DNA of 64,000 nucleotides from Chryseobacterium ureilyticum (GCF_900156735.1 NZ_FTOL01000009.1:62001-126000), one strand, 5' to 3'. Counted from the stretch's first letter, positions 33,615 to 42,957 are shown. The notes: generated by a model from the letters alone, not told the origin. Made by a program: numbers and translations.

Positions 33615-34388
33615 ATGCAGAATTTAAGAACGGTAACTGTAATACGTTACATTCTGCCTTTGAGAGAGGGAGGTTCTCTTCCCGCTTTGGCAGAAGCTGA
33701 TGATGATTTTAAATATGTTTTAAAATTCCGTGGCGCAGGTCATGGAGTAAAAATGCTGATCTCTGAACTTTTAGGAGGAAAGATTACGGAAGCTTTGGGA
33801 TTAAAAATTCCCGAACTGGTTTTTATAAATCTTGATGCTGATTTTGGAAGAACTGAAGCAGATGAGGAAATTCAGGACTTACTGAAATTTTCAGAGGGAT
33901 TGAATCTTGGGTTACATTATCTTTCTGAGGCTATTACTTATGATCCGGGAGTAAATGTTGATCCTCTTCTGGCTTCAAAGATTGTTTGGCTTGATGCTTT
34001 CATTACGAATATTGACCGTACTTATAAGAATACAAATATGCTGATGTGGCATAAAGAGCTTTGGATCATTGATAACGGAGCGTCATTCTATTTCCATCAC
34101 TCCTGGCAAAACTTTGATACTGCTGCAAAAACGCCTTTCAAGTATGTAAAGGACCACGTACTATTACCGAAGGCTACAAAATTGGATGAAGCGGATAAAT
34201 TTGCCCATGAAGTACTGAATGAAACACTTTTCAGGGATATTGTCAATTCAATTCCTGAAGACTGGTTACATTGGAATGATGCTGATGAAACTCCTGAAGA
34301 AATTCGTGAGATTTACTTTCAGTTTTTGAAAACCCGATTCGAAAATTCACAAATCTTTGTAAACGAAGCTAAAAATGCAAGAGGATAA
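33615..34388 (+). CDS. HipA-like kinase family protein
   Basis: A 257-residue protein related to the HipA/phosphatidylinositol-kinase-like fold. FKYVLKFRG (Lys37) is the likely ATP-binding lysine. DAFITNIDRTYKNTNMLMW has the catalytic-loop pattern N-x-D-(5)-N (Asp134, Asn140), and WIIDNGASF provides the metal-binding Asp153. Shorter than true HipA (about 440) and without the N-terminal subdomain. Its stop overlaps the start of the DUF3037 gene by 14 bases, so translation is coupled. The pair occurs in many bacteria; whether it is a toxin-antitoxin pair is not established. Confidence 0.85.
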   Translation: MQNLRTVTVIRYILPLREGGSLPALAEADDDFKYVLKFRGAGHGVKMLISELLGGKITEALGLKIPELVFINLDADFGRTEADEEIQDLLKFSEGLNLGLHYLSEAITYDPGVNVDPLLASKIVWLDAFITNIDRTYKNTNMLMWHKELWIIDNGASFYFHHSWQNFDTAAKTPFKYVKDHVLLPKATKLDEADKFAHEVLNETLFRDIVNSIPEDWLHWNDADETPEEIREIYFQFLKTRFENSQIFVNEAKNARG

Positions 34389-34758
34389 AATATATGAATA
34401 TGCGGTAATACGCTTGGTGCCAAAAGTTGAAAGAGAGGAATTTTTCAATATAGGATTGGTTATGTTTTCCAAAAAGGAAAAGTTCATCCGGGTAGAATTT
34501 TATTTATGTCCCGACAAATTTAAACTGATGCGCAGCAAACTGGATTACGAGGATGTCGTTCAAAATCTGCAAAGTTTCCAGAAAATTGCCAATGGTGATA
34601 AAAGTGGTGGTCCTATTGCTTTGTTTGAAATCCCCGAACGTTTCCGATGGCTTACTGCTGTAAGAAGTGCGGTTATACAAACTTCCAGACCTCATCCAGG
34701 AAAATCCAAGGACCTGAATATCACTTTTGATAAGCTTTTTGAGGAGCTTGTAAAATAG
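34375..34758 (+). CDS. DUF3037 protein
   Basis: A 127-residue protein beginning YEYAVIRLVPKVEREEFFNIG, the DUF3037 signature, followed by LVMFSKKEKFIRVEF and the later RFRWLTAVRSAVIQTSRPHPG. Constantly paired with a HipA-like kinase gene, here by a 14-base overlap. Function unknown; it may be a partner, regulator or substrate of the kinase. Confidence 0.85.
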   Translation: MQEDKIYEYAVIRLVPKVEREEFFNIGLVMFSKKEKFIRVEFYLCPDKFKLMRSKLDYEDVVQNLQSFQKIANGDKSGGPIALFEIPERFRWLTAVRSAVIQTSRPHPGKSKDLNITFDKLFEELVK

Positions 34759-34770
34759 TTCATCATATAA

Positions 34771-34806
34771 AAAAAGAATCTACAGATTATTGTAGATTCT
34801 TTTTTA
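34771..34806 (+). terminator. Intrinsic terminator of the HipA-like/DUF3037 operon
   Basis: A perfect 14-bp stem AAAAAGAATCTACA / TGTAGATTCTTTTT with a 6-base loop. Confidence 0.9.
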
Positions 34807-34923
34807 TAAAATTTCAGTCTTGGTTAGTATAAGATCAATTAATATAAAATTTAGCGAAAACATATGTCATAATTTATAAGTAATAAAAATAAATTATATG
34901 GACATATTTTTTGTGTTTATTTT

Positions 34924-35337
34924 TTATTCTCTACTTTTTCTAAAGTTTTTTACGATTAAAATAAGTGAACTTATTATAAAGATAGATGCTGGTATTATAA
35001 AAGACATTGGTAAAATTCGCTTGTAATAGTTATAAGAGTTTAAAATTCCTGTTAGAATAATTATAGAAAGAAACAACGCAATAATACATACTAACTCAAT
35101 ATATCGATCTTTATATTGAGCACACTTATAAAATGTAATTAATGTTCCAATAATAAGAATAGGAAAAATAATTCCTTCCCAGAAAATATCATCAATATTT
35201 CCATAATAGAATAATTCTTGAAAGGCAACAAAAGAATAAATTATTAGTGTTATCAATATTGGAAATCCTTTCTGATCAATTGAACAAATTAACAAAAAAG
35301 AAATTATGACTATTACTTTAAGAATTTTTATATTCAT
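34924..35337 (-). CDS. Small integral membrane protein of unknown function
   Basis: A 137-residue protein with four hydrophobic segments: ILKVIVIISFLLICSI, IIFPILIIGTLITFY, LVCIIALFLSIIILTGIL and SFIIPASIFIISSLILIV. It carries no recognised motif, and the AT-rich codon use resembles the neighbouring HTH genes rather than the core genes. It may be part of an accessory segment (34.9-36.4 kb). Confidence 0.65.
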   Translation of the reverse strand: MNIKILKVIVIISFLLICSIDQKGFPILITLIIYSFVAFQELFYYGNIDDIFWEGIIFPILIIGTLITFYKCAQYKDRYIELVCIIALFLSIIILTGILNSYNYYKRILPMSFIIPASIFIISSLILIVKNFRKSRE

Positions 35338-35401
35338 TATTTACAATTTCTTTTTATTTGGGGTATTGCCATTCGTACTGGTAATAATTATATAGTATTT
35401 G

Positions 35402-35409
35402 CAAAGGTA
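35402..35409 (-). promoter_or_regulatory. -7 promoter element TACCTTTG of the membrane-protein gene
   Basis: A TAnnTTTG match on the minus strand, giving a leader of about 60 bases before the ATG at 35337. Confidence 0.4.
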
Positions 35410-35566
35410 GTAGGGAGTATCAACACCTATAAGGGTAAACTTTTTTCTACATAATCTAATACAGTTAAAGTAAAATCAACACAATTACTAAAACCAACAT
35501 CATAAATACTATCCGAATTTATTGATTGTTTAAAAATTTTATTTCATTTACGATTTAAATTCCTAC

Positions 35567-35905
35567 TTAGTGTACAAAAACATCTTTCCATTTTTTAACC
35601 GTATTTCGGCTTAATTTAAAGTGTCTTGCTATTTCAGAGTTATTCAATTTATTTTTTCTTTGATAGTCTAATATCTGAAGTATGTCTGATTTTAGGTATG
35701 AACGATATTTCTGGTTCGAATTAGATTCTGACTCTTCTGTTCTCTCTTGTTTTCCGAAAAGATCTTCATTAAGCTTTATCACATCCAGTGCAGATAGCTC
35801 TTCTTTCTGAAACATAGTATGATATTTTTCAATTTTATCCGGAAATTTCTTCGTCATCATGTCCAAATAAATCCTTTTATAATAAGGTCGCGAACTGTTT
35901 TCCAT
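35567..35905 (-). CDS. Small helix-turn-helix protein
   Basis: A 112-residue protein whose C-terminal third is an HTH of the transposase/resolvase type (YQRKNKLNNSEIARHFKLSR then NTVKKWKDVF). The N-terminal part is charged and helical. No catalytic (DDE) domain follows, so it is not a transposase. It lies 24 bases downstream of the other HTH gene, in the same transcript. It could be a domesticated transposase-like DNA-binding protein or a regulator of unknown target. Confidence 0.75.
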   Translation of the reverse strand: MENSSRPYYKRIYLDMMTKKFPDKIEKYHTMFQKEELSALDVIKLNEDLFGKQERTEESESNSNQKYRSYLKSDILQILDYQRKNKLNNSEIARHFKLSRNTVKKWKDVFVH

Positions 35906-35929
35906 ATTTTAGTGTTTTTTTATTTATGA

Positions 35930-36355
35930 TTATTTTCTATACTTCTCAATCCACTTATATAAAGTTGTTTTAGGGATACGATAATCCTTAATCACTTCTG
36001 ATTTTGTTTTCTCACCTGTCTTTATTAGGTCCAACAGAAAATCTATAATTTCCTTAGTATAAATATTCTTTCTGAACTTAGGAAGTTCCGAAACATTTGA
36101 ATTTTTCACACTGTATATAGCTTCTCTTTGAGGAGAAAATAGAATCAAATGATGTGAATAAATTCTAAAAAAATCATATTCAAGAAGTTTACTCCATTTT
36201 AGAACGATATCTGTTGGCAAATTGCTTTGGGTATACATCTCCTCAACCTCATCTTCCGTACATTTCATAAACTTGGAAATTCTCTCCAAATCTATATTGG
36301 TTTCATCAACTCTGGTTTTTATGATCTGCCCGATATGAATATCTTTAAAATTCAT
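35930..36355 (-). CDS. Helix-turn-helix protein of a Bacteroidetes transposase-like family
   Basis: A 141-residue protein when started at the ATG at 36355 (MNFKDIHIGQIIKTRV). A longer frame from 36406 is open but would begin before the promoter's expected start site. Residues 1-70 resemble the HTH_3-like MNFKDIHIG family common in Chryseobacterium. LEYDFFRIYSHHLILFSP is its central hallmark, and the C-terminus IYTKEIIDFLLDLIKTGEKT then YRIPKTTLYKWIEKYRK is a second HTH of the IS3 OrfA kind. Proteins of this family are often annotated as transposase, but no catalytic partner lies nearby. Confidence 0.75.
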   Translation of the reverse strand: MNFKDIHIGQIIKTRVDETNIDLERISKFMKCTEDEVEEMYTQSNLPTDIVLKWSKLLEYDFFRIYSHHLILFSPQREAIYSVKNSNVSELPKFRKNIYTKEIIDFLLDLIKTGEKTKSEVIKDYRIPKTTLYKWIEKYRK

Positions 36356-36388
36356 TTTCAAATAAATAACATTGTTAAAACTAAATAA

Positions 36389-36396
36389 CAAAGCTA
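36389..36396 (-). promoter_or_regulatory. -7 promoter element TAGCTTTG of the HTH gene pair
   Basis: A perfect TAnnTTTG match on the minus strand, 33 bases before the chosen ATG at 36355. It lies within the longer alternative frame and supports the shorter start. The remaining 340 bases up to 36735 are AT-rich and show no other feature. Confidence 0.55.
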
Positions 36397-36735
36397 AAGA
36401 CAACACTACTTTAATAAATTTATACCATGACTATATTTTGTATACAAAATTTTTTTCCCGTGTATACAAAACATATACTTACTATCAATAAAAACAACAC
36501 AAAATACTGTATAACAATAAATTAATTAAAAAACACAAACAATAAACTATTTTTTTTAAAAAACATGAATCTAAAATACTTCTGGAAATAATTTTATTAA
36601 ATGAAAATAAGATTATAAAGATTAAAATTAATATCCATAGAGACTTTTGTAGTCTGAAAAATCACATTCATAGATAGGAATTTGGTAAGCTTTTTGAGGT
36701 ATAAACAATCAACACAATACTTAAAAAGTTCCATT

Positions 36736-37767
36736 ATGAAAGCATATCTCGATATATCAATTTACAAGTTATTCACAAAACTATTTTTTGTTTTATTTTT
36801 AAGTTCTTCTCCTTTATTTTTTTCGCAGTCCTTTTCACAATCGCCGGTCAAAGCACCAAGGGTAAAAAGCACTTTACTTCCTGAGATCGCTTCCGTTACT
36901 GAAAATATTGTTTATAAAACCAGTAAAAAAGGTGATTCAATTTCTCTTGACCTTTATTCTCCTAAAAATATATCAACAGAAAAGTTTCCGGTTTTAATCT
37001 ATGTACACGGCGGGGGCTGGGTAGAAGGAGATAAAGTGATTCTTGCCGATGATTACGTAGAAAACACCATCAAAAAATTAATTGCAAAACAATATGCCGT
37101 GATTAGTATCAATTATACACTTCTGAATGAGACCACTCACTTCCCACTGCCTTTGGAGGATACTAAAGATGCGATAAAATGGGTGAGAAAAAATGCTGAA
37201 AAATATAATTTTGATACAAATAACATCGGACTTTTTGGAGCTTCGGCAGGGACACATCTTTCTTTGCTTGCCGCTTATACACCTGAAGATACGTTCAAGG
37301 GAAGCTCAGAACTCTTACCTTACTCTGCAAAGGTAAATTATGTGATTGATCATTACGGTCCGGCTGATTTAAATAAGCTTTTCCATACCAGAGCGGGCAC
37401 CATTCCTGTTTCTATGATTGGATTAATTTCAAAAAAGATCATCACTCTGCAACAAAATCTGGTAAAGGGACTTTCCGGACTGGATGTTAATAAAGATCAG
37501 GACAGAGTAATAGAATATTTTAAAACGATCTCTCCTGTAAGCTTTACTTCAAGTGGTGTTCCCACTCTTATTGTACAGGGTAATGCAGATAAAGTAGTTC
37601 CTTTAAACCAATCTAAAAAGCTTTACAGAAGATTGAAAAGAGCAAAAGTGGAAACATCATTAATTATTATTGACAAAGGTGTTCACAGCTTTTCAACAAC
37701 GGATAAGGATCGTCTTGATAAAATGACGGATCAGATGGTGGATTTTGTTGTTTCACAGAAAAAGTAA
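36736..37767 (+). CDS. Secreted alpha/beta hydrolase (BD-FAE/HSL-type esterase)
   Basis: A 343-residue exported esterase from the ATG at 36736; a TTG 54 bases earlier is open, but the signal peptide is better placed with the inner start (LFFVLFLSSSPLFFSQSFSQ). The HSL oxyanion motif HGGGW is at 91-95, the nucleophile Ser170 in GASAG, Asp285 in GNADKVVP and His317 in KGVHSF. Such proteins hydrolyse short acyl esters, often from polysaccharides. It is a single gene with a strong terminator. Confidence 0.87.
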   Translation: MKAYLDISIYKLFTKLFFVLFLSSSPLFFSQSFSQSPVKAPRVKSTLLPEIASVTENIVYKTSKKGDSISLDLYSPKNISTEKFPVLIYVHGGGWVEGDKVILADDYVENTIKKLIAKQYAVISINYTLLNETTHFPLPLEDTKDAIKWVRKNAEKYNFDTNNIGLFGASAGTHLSLLAAYTPEDTFKGSSELLPYSAKVNYVIDHYGPADLNKLFHTRAGTIPVSMIGLISKKIITLQQNLVKGLSGLDVNKDQDRVIEYFKTISPVSFTSSGVPTLIVQGNADKVVPLNQSKKLYRRLKRAKVETSLIIIDKGVHSFSTTDKDRLDKMTDQMVDFVVSQKK

Positions 37768-37772
37768 AAAAG

Positions 37773-37802
37773 AGCCTGTTTAGATGTCTAAACAGGCTTT
37801 TA
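37773..37802. terminator. Intrinsic terminator
   Basis: A perfect 12-bp stem AGCCTGTTTAGA / TCTAAACAGGCT with a 2-base (minimal) loop and TTTTAAA after it. Confidence 0.8.
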
Positions 37803-37872
37803 AAATAAGATAACAAGATGTTTATTATCTTTACATATCAATTGTCTATCATTTAATGTATGCCAATAGAAA

Positions 37873-39822
37873 TTAAATAGTTTGCCAGTTATTAAGTTCT
37901 TTAAAAACTTCAAATAATTTATTATCTCTATTGAACCTTACTTCTCCTAAAAATCCATGGTACTTTCTTGTAGCTGTAGTATGACTGCCACTAATGGAGA
38001 TCATATCCTCATTGCTAACCGTACCAAGAACATTAATAAGAATATTATCATTCGCAAAATCAAATCCTGTAATATTCTCAATTGCAGCGCGGAAAGCTAC
38101 CTGAAGCGGATCTGTTGATTTAAATATATTTGTTGAAATTCTTACATTATTACAATAAGGTACTTTTAAAGAATCATCGTTACCATTAAGTTCATCTTCA
38201 TGAATATAAGGATCTGTATCAATAGAATGATGTTTAAACTTTAAATCGTTGTTCTGAATGATCACATTATCATTTTGAGCAACTAAAAATATATTTCTGT
38301 ACTGAACACTTTCAAGCTTATTTCCTTCTATAATAACATTAGCGGTCTTATGACCACCACATATAATATTCTGTTCACCAGGTATATCAACCTTAGAATA
38401 ATTATTTATGATTTTCACATCACTAGCCCATCCAACTTCAGCCAAAATATATTCTCCATCTCTTTCTACAGGTGAAGTCTTTTGAAGAGTAAGGTTTTTA
38501 ACTCTATAAAATCCGGTAGCATTTAAAACTGAACCACATTTTACTTTATTATTAAAGCAGTACACATCTTCTATAATTCCATATCCTGCCACTAAATTAA
38601 TTGCATGTCCATCCCTATTTTCAGAACATATCAATGTATTATTTGTAATACTTATCCCTTTTACCCCATCCAAGACACCTAAACAAGATATTGCATGATT
38701 ACATGCAGGTGCGTATACATAGTTTTTATCTACAAAAATATTTCTCATCATTAGCCCCGGAGTTATCCACGGATCCATTTCCAAATCAATTGGAGCTACA
38801 AAATCATTTGCTTTTTCCATATGATTGCGTTCAATAATAATATCGATACCAGAAATTACTGCGACATTACTTCTACGAGGATTGAGCAAAACATTATCAT
38901 AGATATGAATATCTTTATTATACTCCTGTGAATGTTTATTTTCTGTGTGAAGCAACTGAATACAATCTCCAAGAACATTTTCCATTCTGTTCTTGAATAT
39001 TTTAATATTATTGGAAGATTGAATACCAATAAGAGCCTGTTGCTCACTTTCATTGGTTATACCATCCCATGAACCATCAAGATGTAGACCACTTATTTCG
39101 ATATATTCTTTACTTGTCTTTTTAGTAATATAGAATATACTATAAGTAAAATAACCCAATTCTGTAATACTCTTACTATTAATTTCTTCCGTGACTTTTA
39201 ATTTTGGAAGCCCATGTCCTATCGCAGAATGATATAATGTTACTTTTCCAAAAAACTTATAGTAAGAATCAGAATTAACATTACGAATAGATAATGGTAA
39301 TTTTAAATTGGCTGCTCTCTGAAAAATAGGAGTATTATTGGTAGTTCCATCCTGCTTTGCACCAAAATAGACTACATCCACTTCTTTAATAAACTGATGA
39401 AATAATCTAATTGTTCCCACTGTTACTAAACTTCCGTCATCATCCGGTTCTGTACTGTCAGATACATAATAATGAATAGGATCAGGGGTATCTCCTTTGA
39501 TATAATATCCACTAAGCCTTACTCCCTTATAAACTTTCATCTTCAGTAACAGAACTTCAGTATTGCTCAGAGATTTCATTTCTGCCATAGTATCCTTTTC
39601 CAGGTACTCATTTTCATTGGAGGAAATTCTAACATAATAGTCATTCCCTTTTTTTCTGTAAATAACACCATCTGTTTTAGAGTCATCCATTACCGTGTTA
39701 TCATACCATTGTGTTACTTTTTTAAAGTTTACATTTCTATACGTATTGCTATCGACCAATTGAACAATATTGTCATTTGGAAAGTTACTGTTCAAGGCGA
39801 AAAATTCGTCTGTAAAAATCAT
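37873..39822 (-). CDS. Right-handed parallel beta-helix protein, tailspike/pectate-lyase-like
   Basis: A 649-residue protein with no signal peptide. Residues 1-140 form a separate, partly hydrophilic N-terminal part. DVVYFGAKQDGTTNNTPIFQRA at about 146-167 is the opening found in pectate-lyase-superfamily helices and phage tailspikes. From about 230 to 600 there are repeating N-rich coils such as IKIFKNRMENVLGDCIQLLH, ISITNNTLICSENRDGHAIN and VIIEGNKLESV. This resembles phage receptor-binding proteins and epimerase-like polysaccharide lyases. No other phage gene is near. It may be a moved phage gene or a non-classically exported glycan-binding protein. Confidence 0.8.
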   Translation of the reverse strand: MIFTDEFFALNSNFPNDNIVQLVDSNTYRNVNFKKVTQWYDNTVMDDSKTDGVIYRKKGNDYYVRISSNENEYLEKDTMAEMKSLSNTEVLLLKMKVYKGVRLSGYYIKGDTPDPIHYYVSDSTEPDDDGSLVTVGTIRLFHQFIKEVDVVYFGAKQDGTTNNTPIFQRAANLKLPLSIRNVNSDSYYKFFGKVTLYHSAIGHGLPKLKVTEEINSKSITELGYFTYSIFYITKKTSKEYIEISGLHLDGSWDGITNESEQQALIGIQSSNNIKIFKNRMENVLGDCIQLLHTENKHSQEYNKDIHIYDNVLLNPRRSNVAVISGIDIIIERNHMEKANDFVAPIDLEMDPWITPGLMMRNIFVDKNYVYAPACNHAISCLGVLDGVKGISITNNTLICSENRDGHAINLVAGYGIIEDVYCFNNKVKCGSVLNATGFYRVKNLTLQKTSPVERDGEYILAEVGWASDVKIINNYSKVDIPGEQNIICGGHKTANVIIEGNKLESVQYRNIFLVAQNDNVIIQNNDLKFKHHSIDTDPYIHEDELNGNDDSLKVPYCNNVRISTNIFKSTDPLQVAFRAAIENITGFDFANDNILINVLGTVSNEDMISISGSHTTATRKYHGFLGEVRFNRDNKLFEVFKELNNWQTI

Positions 39823-39958
39823 AATAATATTTTTTCTTAAGGTTTACATTGCGAAGATAATGGCTGTGCACGACAGAACTTGACGTATAATATATAATCT
39901 GAAATTTTTGAAATATTTTTTTTGGAAACTTTCCGAAAGATGTATGGATAAGCATAAA

Positions 39959-39991
39959 AAAAACAGCCTGAAAATTTCAGGCTGTTTTTAT
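39959..39991. terminator. Intrinsic terminator between the beta-helix and TonB receptor genes
   Basis: AAAAACAGCCTGAAA / TTTCAGGCTGTTTTT perfect stem with a 1-2 base apex (likely loop AATT). Same stem as at 32091. It ends the TonB receptor transcript on the minus strand. Confidence 0.85.
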
Positions 39992-40010
39992 GGAATATAT
40001 TGATATCAAT

Positions 40011-42788
40011 TTAAAAATTGAAATTCAATCTTGAGAAAACATATCTTCCGTTCTGTCCAAATTGTGAAGTAGAACGTGAATAAACGAACTGATCATTATT
40101 GCTGGACGCAGGCAGGTTTTTAGTAGGATAAATATCAAACAGATTGTTTACACCTAAAGTCAGCCCAATATTTTTGGTAAACTGATAGGCAATGGAAATA
40201 TCTGTAATAATCTTATCTCCTATTTTCTGGTGTTCATTGAATTCTATGATTCCGTCTCCGTTGGCATCAAGAACATCAGCTCCCGTTACTTTTCCGAAAT
40301 AAGTGTTTCTAAGATAGAAACTAAGGTCTTTCCATGTCAATGTATGAGATAAACTTGCTTTTACTCTCGGGACTGCTTCTTCCAGATATACTCTAGATTT
40401 TTCTGAGAAATAAATTTTTTCCAGTGTTGGAGATTTTAGCATTCCTGCTGAATGGATATCTCCGACTTGTTTTGTCTGGTTCAGATTAATTGCAAAATTA
40501 TTATCAAGCTTGATACCTGAGAATCTTGCATTATGGGAAATAACTATATCTATTCCTTTGGTTTCCGTATCAATGGCATTGGTAAAAAACTGAGCGCCAT
40601 TGATATTTAATTTTTCAAATTCCAATTGTGCTTCCACAGGCACATCTTTCTTTAAAAACTGATCTGTAAGAATGATTCTGTTGTCAATTTTTGTAAAGTA
40701 TCCATCGGCTGTAAATGTCAGATTCACAGATGGTATTTTATATGTAAATCCAATACTTGCCGATTTAGAAGTTTCCTGCTTCAACTTAGGCATATTTAAT
40801 TGTTCAGCCAGTTTGGAATCATTACTGAATGTCCCTACTTCCATAAGCTGATTATTTGTATATAAAGTAGAAGTTACATTATAATAAATCTGGTGAATAG
40901 ACGGTGCTCTGAATCCTGTAGATCCCGCTAATCTTACATTGAAATTAGGAGCTATCTTAATCCTTGAAGCTAATTTATAATTGAACGTAGATCCGAAATC
41001 TGAATAATTTTCATATCTCGCGGCTGCGTCTACCAGTAACCAATCGGTAAAGTTTAATTCTACATCTGCATAAGCTGCCAATGACTGTCTGTTTTTATTG
41101 ACTGCATTTTCCGGTCTAAATCCGTTAAAAACCTGTGAACCTCCTGGTAAAGCCTGTCCAAAGAAGTCTGTAGCTCTTATGTTAGGATTTCCGTTCCATA
41201 TATTTCCATACTGATCATAAGTCTGATAAGAATCTCTTTCTCCTTCAGTTATTTTAAAATTCTCAAAACGATGCTCTCCTCCAAATGCCACATTCATTCC
41301 TTCCAGTATATCATATTTTTTAGAGAAATCTAAATTGATTGTGTTTTGTGTAAATCGTAATCCTCCGGCATCAAATTCACTTGGAGAGGCAAAACGCATT
41401 GAAGTATTTCCAGTATTTCCGATATTGTAAGTAAAGGAATTCTGCCCAAATGTATTACTGAAATCAATATGCCAGCCCTCCCATTTTCCTTTAATTCCCG
41501 CAGATAATGAAATATCCTGAATATCTGTTCCTATCTGTGGTAGATATCCGTTAGGATACAATGCAGTAAATGTTCTGCTTTCTCTTGGTTTTCTGTAAAA
41601 TCCTCCGGAAGTACCGTGTCTCAAGCTGTAACCGCCAAAAGTATATACTTTCCAATCATCACTTACAGGAATCTCAGCATTGATAAAAAGCTGATGATTA
41701 TTAAGCTTAGACTGCCCTACCTGCATATTGAAATCTTTTCTTGTTAACCCTCTGTAGGCAAGCTCCTGATCAGTAACATCGGCACTTAATAAAGACCAGA
41801 GTCCTTTTTGAGGATTTCCAGCTCCGTCTGTAAAATCTGTAAATGTATTGGCATTCTGAATGTCTGATAACTGGGTTGCACTAAAATAATTTACGCCCTG
41901 AGCATATTGATGTACATAATCAATGATCTGCTGAGAATTGGGAGTATCTTTTATATTGGTAAAAAGAGAAGACAGATTTACTCCGTCCTGCATAGCTCTT
42001 TGTTCAATAGCATTATAGGCATTGAAAATAGGACCTTTCTCTGTTCCCGCTCTGTAAGTAGGATTTCTGAACTGTGAAGACCAGGTAATATTGAAGAAAC
42101 CACCTTTGGTCCCGATTTTAGTCCCATAGTTTAAATCCAGCTGAATATTCTGTCCGTCAAAATTTCCTGTATGATCATTTGCTGTAGGCGTTAAATTTCC
42201 ACCATAACTGATCTGCCCGGCTAATTTTCCTGTATCTCTTTTGAGTTCAAGGTTCATTACTCCGGCAATTGCATCAGAACCATATTGTGCAGCCGCTCCA
42301 TCCCTAAGAACTTCAATTCTGTTCAATGCAAAGGAAGGGATAGCATTAAGGTCTGTACCCACTGTTCCTCTTCCCGGTGTACCGTTTACGTTCACCAAAG
42401 CTGAAGTGTGTCTTCTTTTTCCATTCACCAAAACCAATACCTGATCTGGTCCCAATCCTCTAAGCTGAGCAGGATCCAGATGGTCTGTTCCATCCGAATT
42501 GGTCTGAACTGTAGAAGTAAATGAAGGTGCAATAGCATTCAGGATCTGTCCTATATTCGATTGCGGAAGAATTACCGAAGCTTCCTTTAGATTGAATACA
42601 TCTACAGGAACAGGACTATCTGTCTTTGATCGTGCTCCGGCTCTTGACCCCAGAATAACGACTTCCTCTACATTATTTGTTATTACGCTGTCTTTTTTTG
42701 TTGAAGCACTGTCTTTTTCCTGCCCGTAAGTAAAAACACCCAGAAAAAATAGAACAGAAGCGGAAAGAATAGTTTTTTTATTTCTCAT
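40011..42788 (-). CDS. TonB-dependent outer-membrane receptor
   Basis: A 925-residue receptor. Signal peptide 1-23 (ending VFTYGQ), plug domain about 45-170 with VEEVVILGSRAGARSKTDSP, LRGLGPDQVLVLVNGKRRH and LNRIEVLRDGAAAQYGSDAI, then a large barrel ending in the terminal Phe of FSRLNFNF. The length and the plug (with AQLRGLGPDQVLVL) match the group often annotated as ferric-siderophore or haem-type TonB receptors in Bacteroidetes. No SusD partner or substrate gene is adjacent, so the ligand is unknown. Confidence 0.92.
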   Translation of the reverse strand: MRNKKTILSASVLFFLGVFTYGQEKDSASTKKDSVITNNVEEVVILGSRAGARSKTDSPVPVDVFNLKEASVILPQSNIGQILNAIAPSFTSTVQTNSDGTDHLDPAQLRGLGPDQVLVLVNGKRRHTSALVNVNGTPGRGTVGTDLNAIPSFALNRIEVLRDGAAAQYGSDAIAGVMNLELKRDTGKLAGQISYGGNLTPTANDHTGNFDGQNIQLDLNYGTKIGTKGGFFNITWSSQFRNPTYRAGTEKGPIFNAYNAIEQRAMQDGVNLSSLFTNIKDTPNSQQIIDYVHQYAQGVNYFSATQLSDIQNANTFTDFTDGAGNPQKGLWSLLSADVTDQELAYRGLTRKDFNMQVGQSKLNNHQLFINAEIPVSDDWKVYTFGGYSLRHGTSGGFYRKPRESRTFTALYPNGYLPQIGTDIQDISLSAGIKGKWEGWHIDFSNTFGQNSFTYNIGNTGNTSMRFASPSEFDAGGLRFTQNTINLDFSKKYDILEGMNVAFGGEHRFENFKITEGERDSYQTYDQYGNIWNGNPNIRATDFFGQALPGGSQVFNGFRPENAVNKNRQSLAAYADVELNFTDWLLVDAAARYENYSDFGSTFNYKLASRIKIAPNFNVRLAGSTGFRAPSIHQIYYNVTSTLYTNNQLMEVGTFSNDSKLAEQLNMPKLKQETSKSASIGFTYKIPSVNLTFTADGYFTKIDNRIILTDQFLKKDVPVEAQLEFEKLNINGAQFFTNAIDTETKGIDIVISHNARFSGIKLDNNFAINLNQTKQVGDIHSAGMLKSPTLEKIYFSEKSRVYLEEAVPRVKASLSHTLTWKDLSFYLRNTYFGKVTGADVLDANGDGIIEFNEHQKIGDKIITDISIAYQFTKNIGLTLGVNNLFDIYPTKNLPASSNNDQFVYSRSTSQFGQNGRYVFSRLNFNF

Positions 42789-42832
42789 ATCATTTGATCA
42801 ATTTGATTAAACATTTATGTTTTTTGCAGGTG

Positions 42833-42840
42833 CAAATGTA
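42833..42840 (-). promoter_or_regulatory. -7 promoter element TACATTTG of the TonB receptor
   Basis: A TAnnTTTG match on the minus strand, 44 bases before the ATG at 42788. Confidence 0.5.
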
Positions 42841-42957
42841 AAGTTTATTTATTAGTCCACAAAAACAATAGACTTTGTTTTTGTAAAAAATGTTAATCGT
42901 TTCTATCTATCCCTTATTAAAAGTACTAATTTTTAAAACAAATTATAAAAAATCCAA

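Noticed and set aside
35567..36406. An IS3-type insertion sequence
   Set aside because: No DDE transposase frame and no terminal inverted repeats were found around the two HTH genes.
37873..39822. A prophage around the tailspike-like gene
   Set aside because: Neighbouring genes are a secreted esterase and a TonB receptor; no structural, lysis or integrase genes were found.
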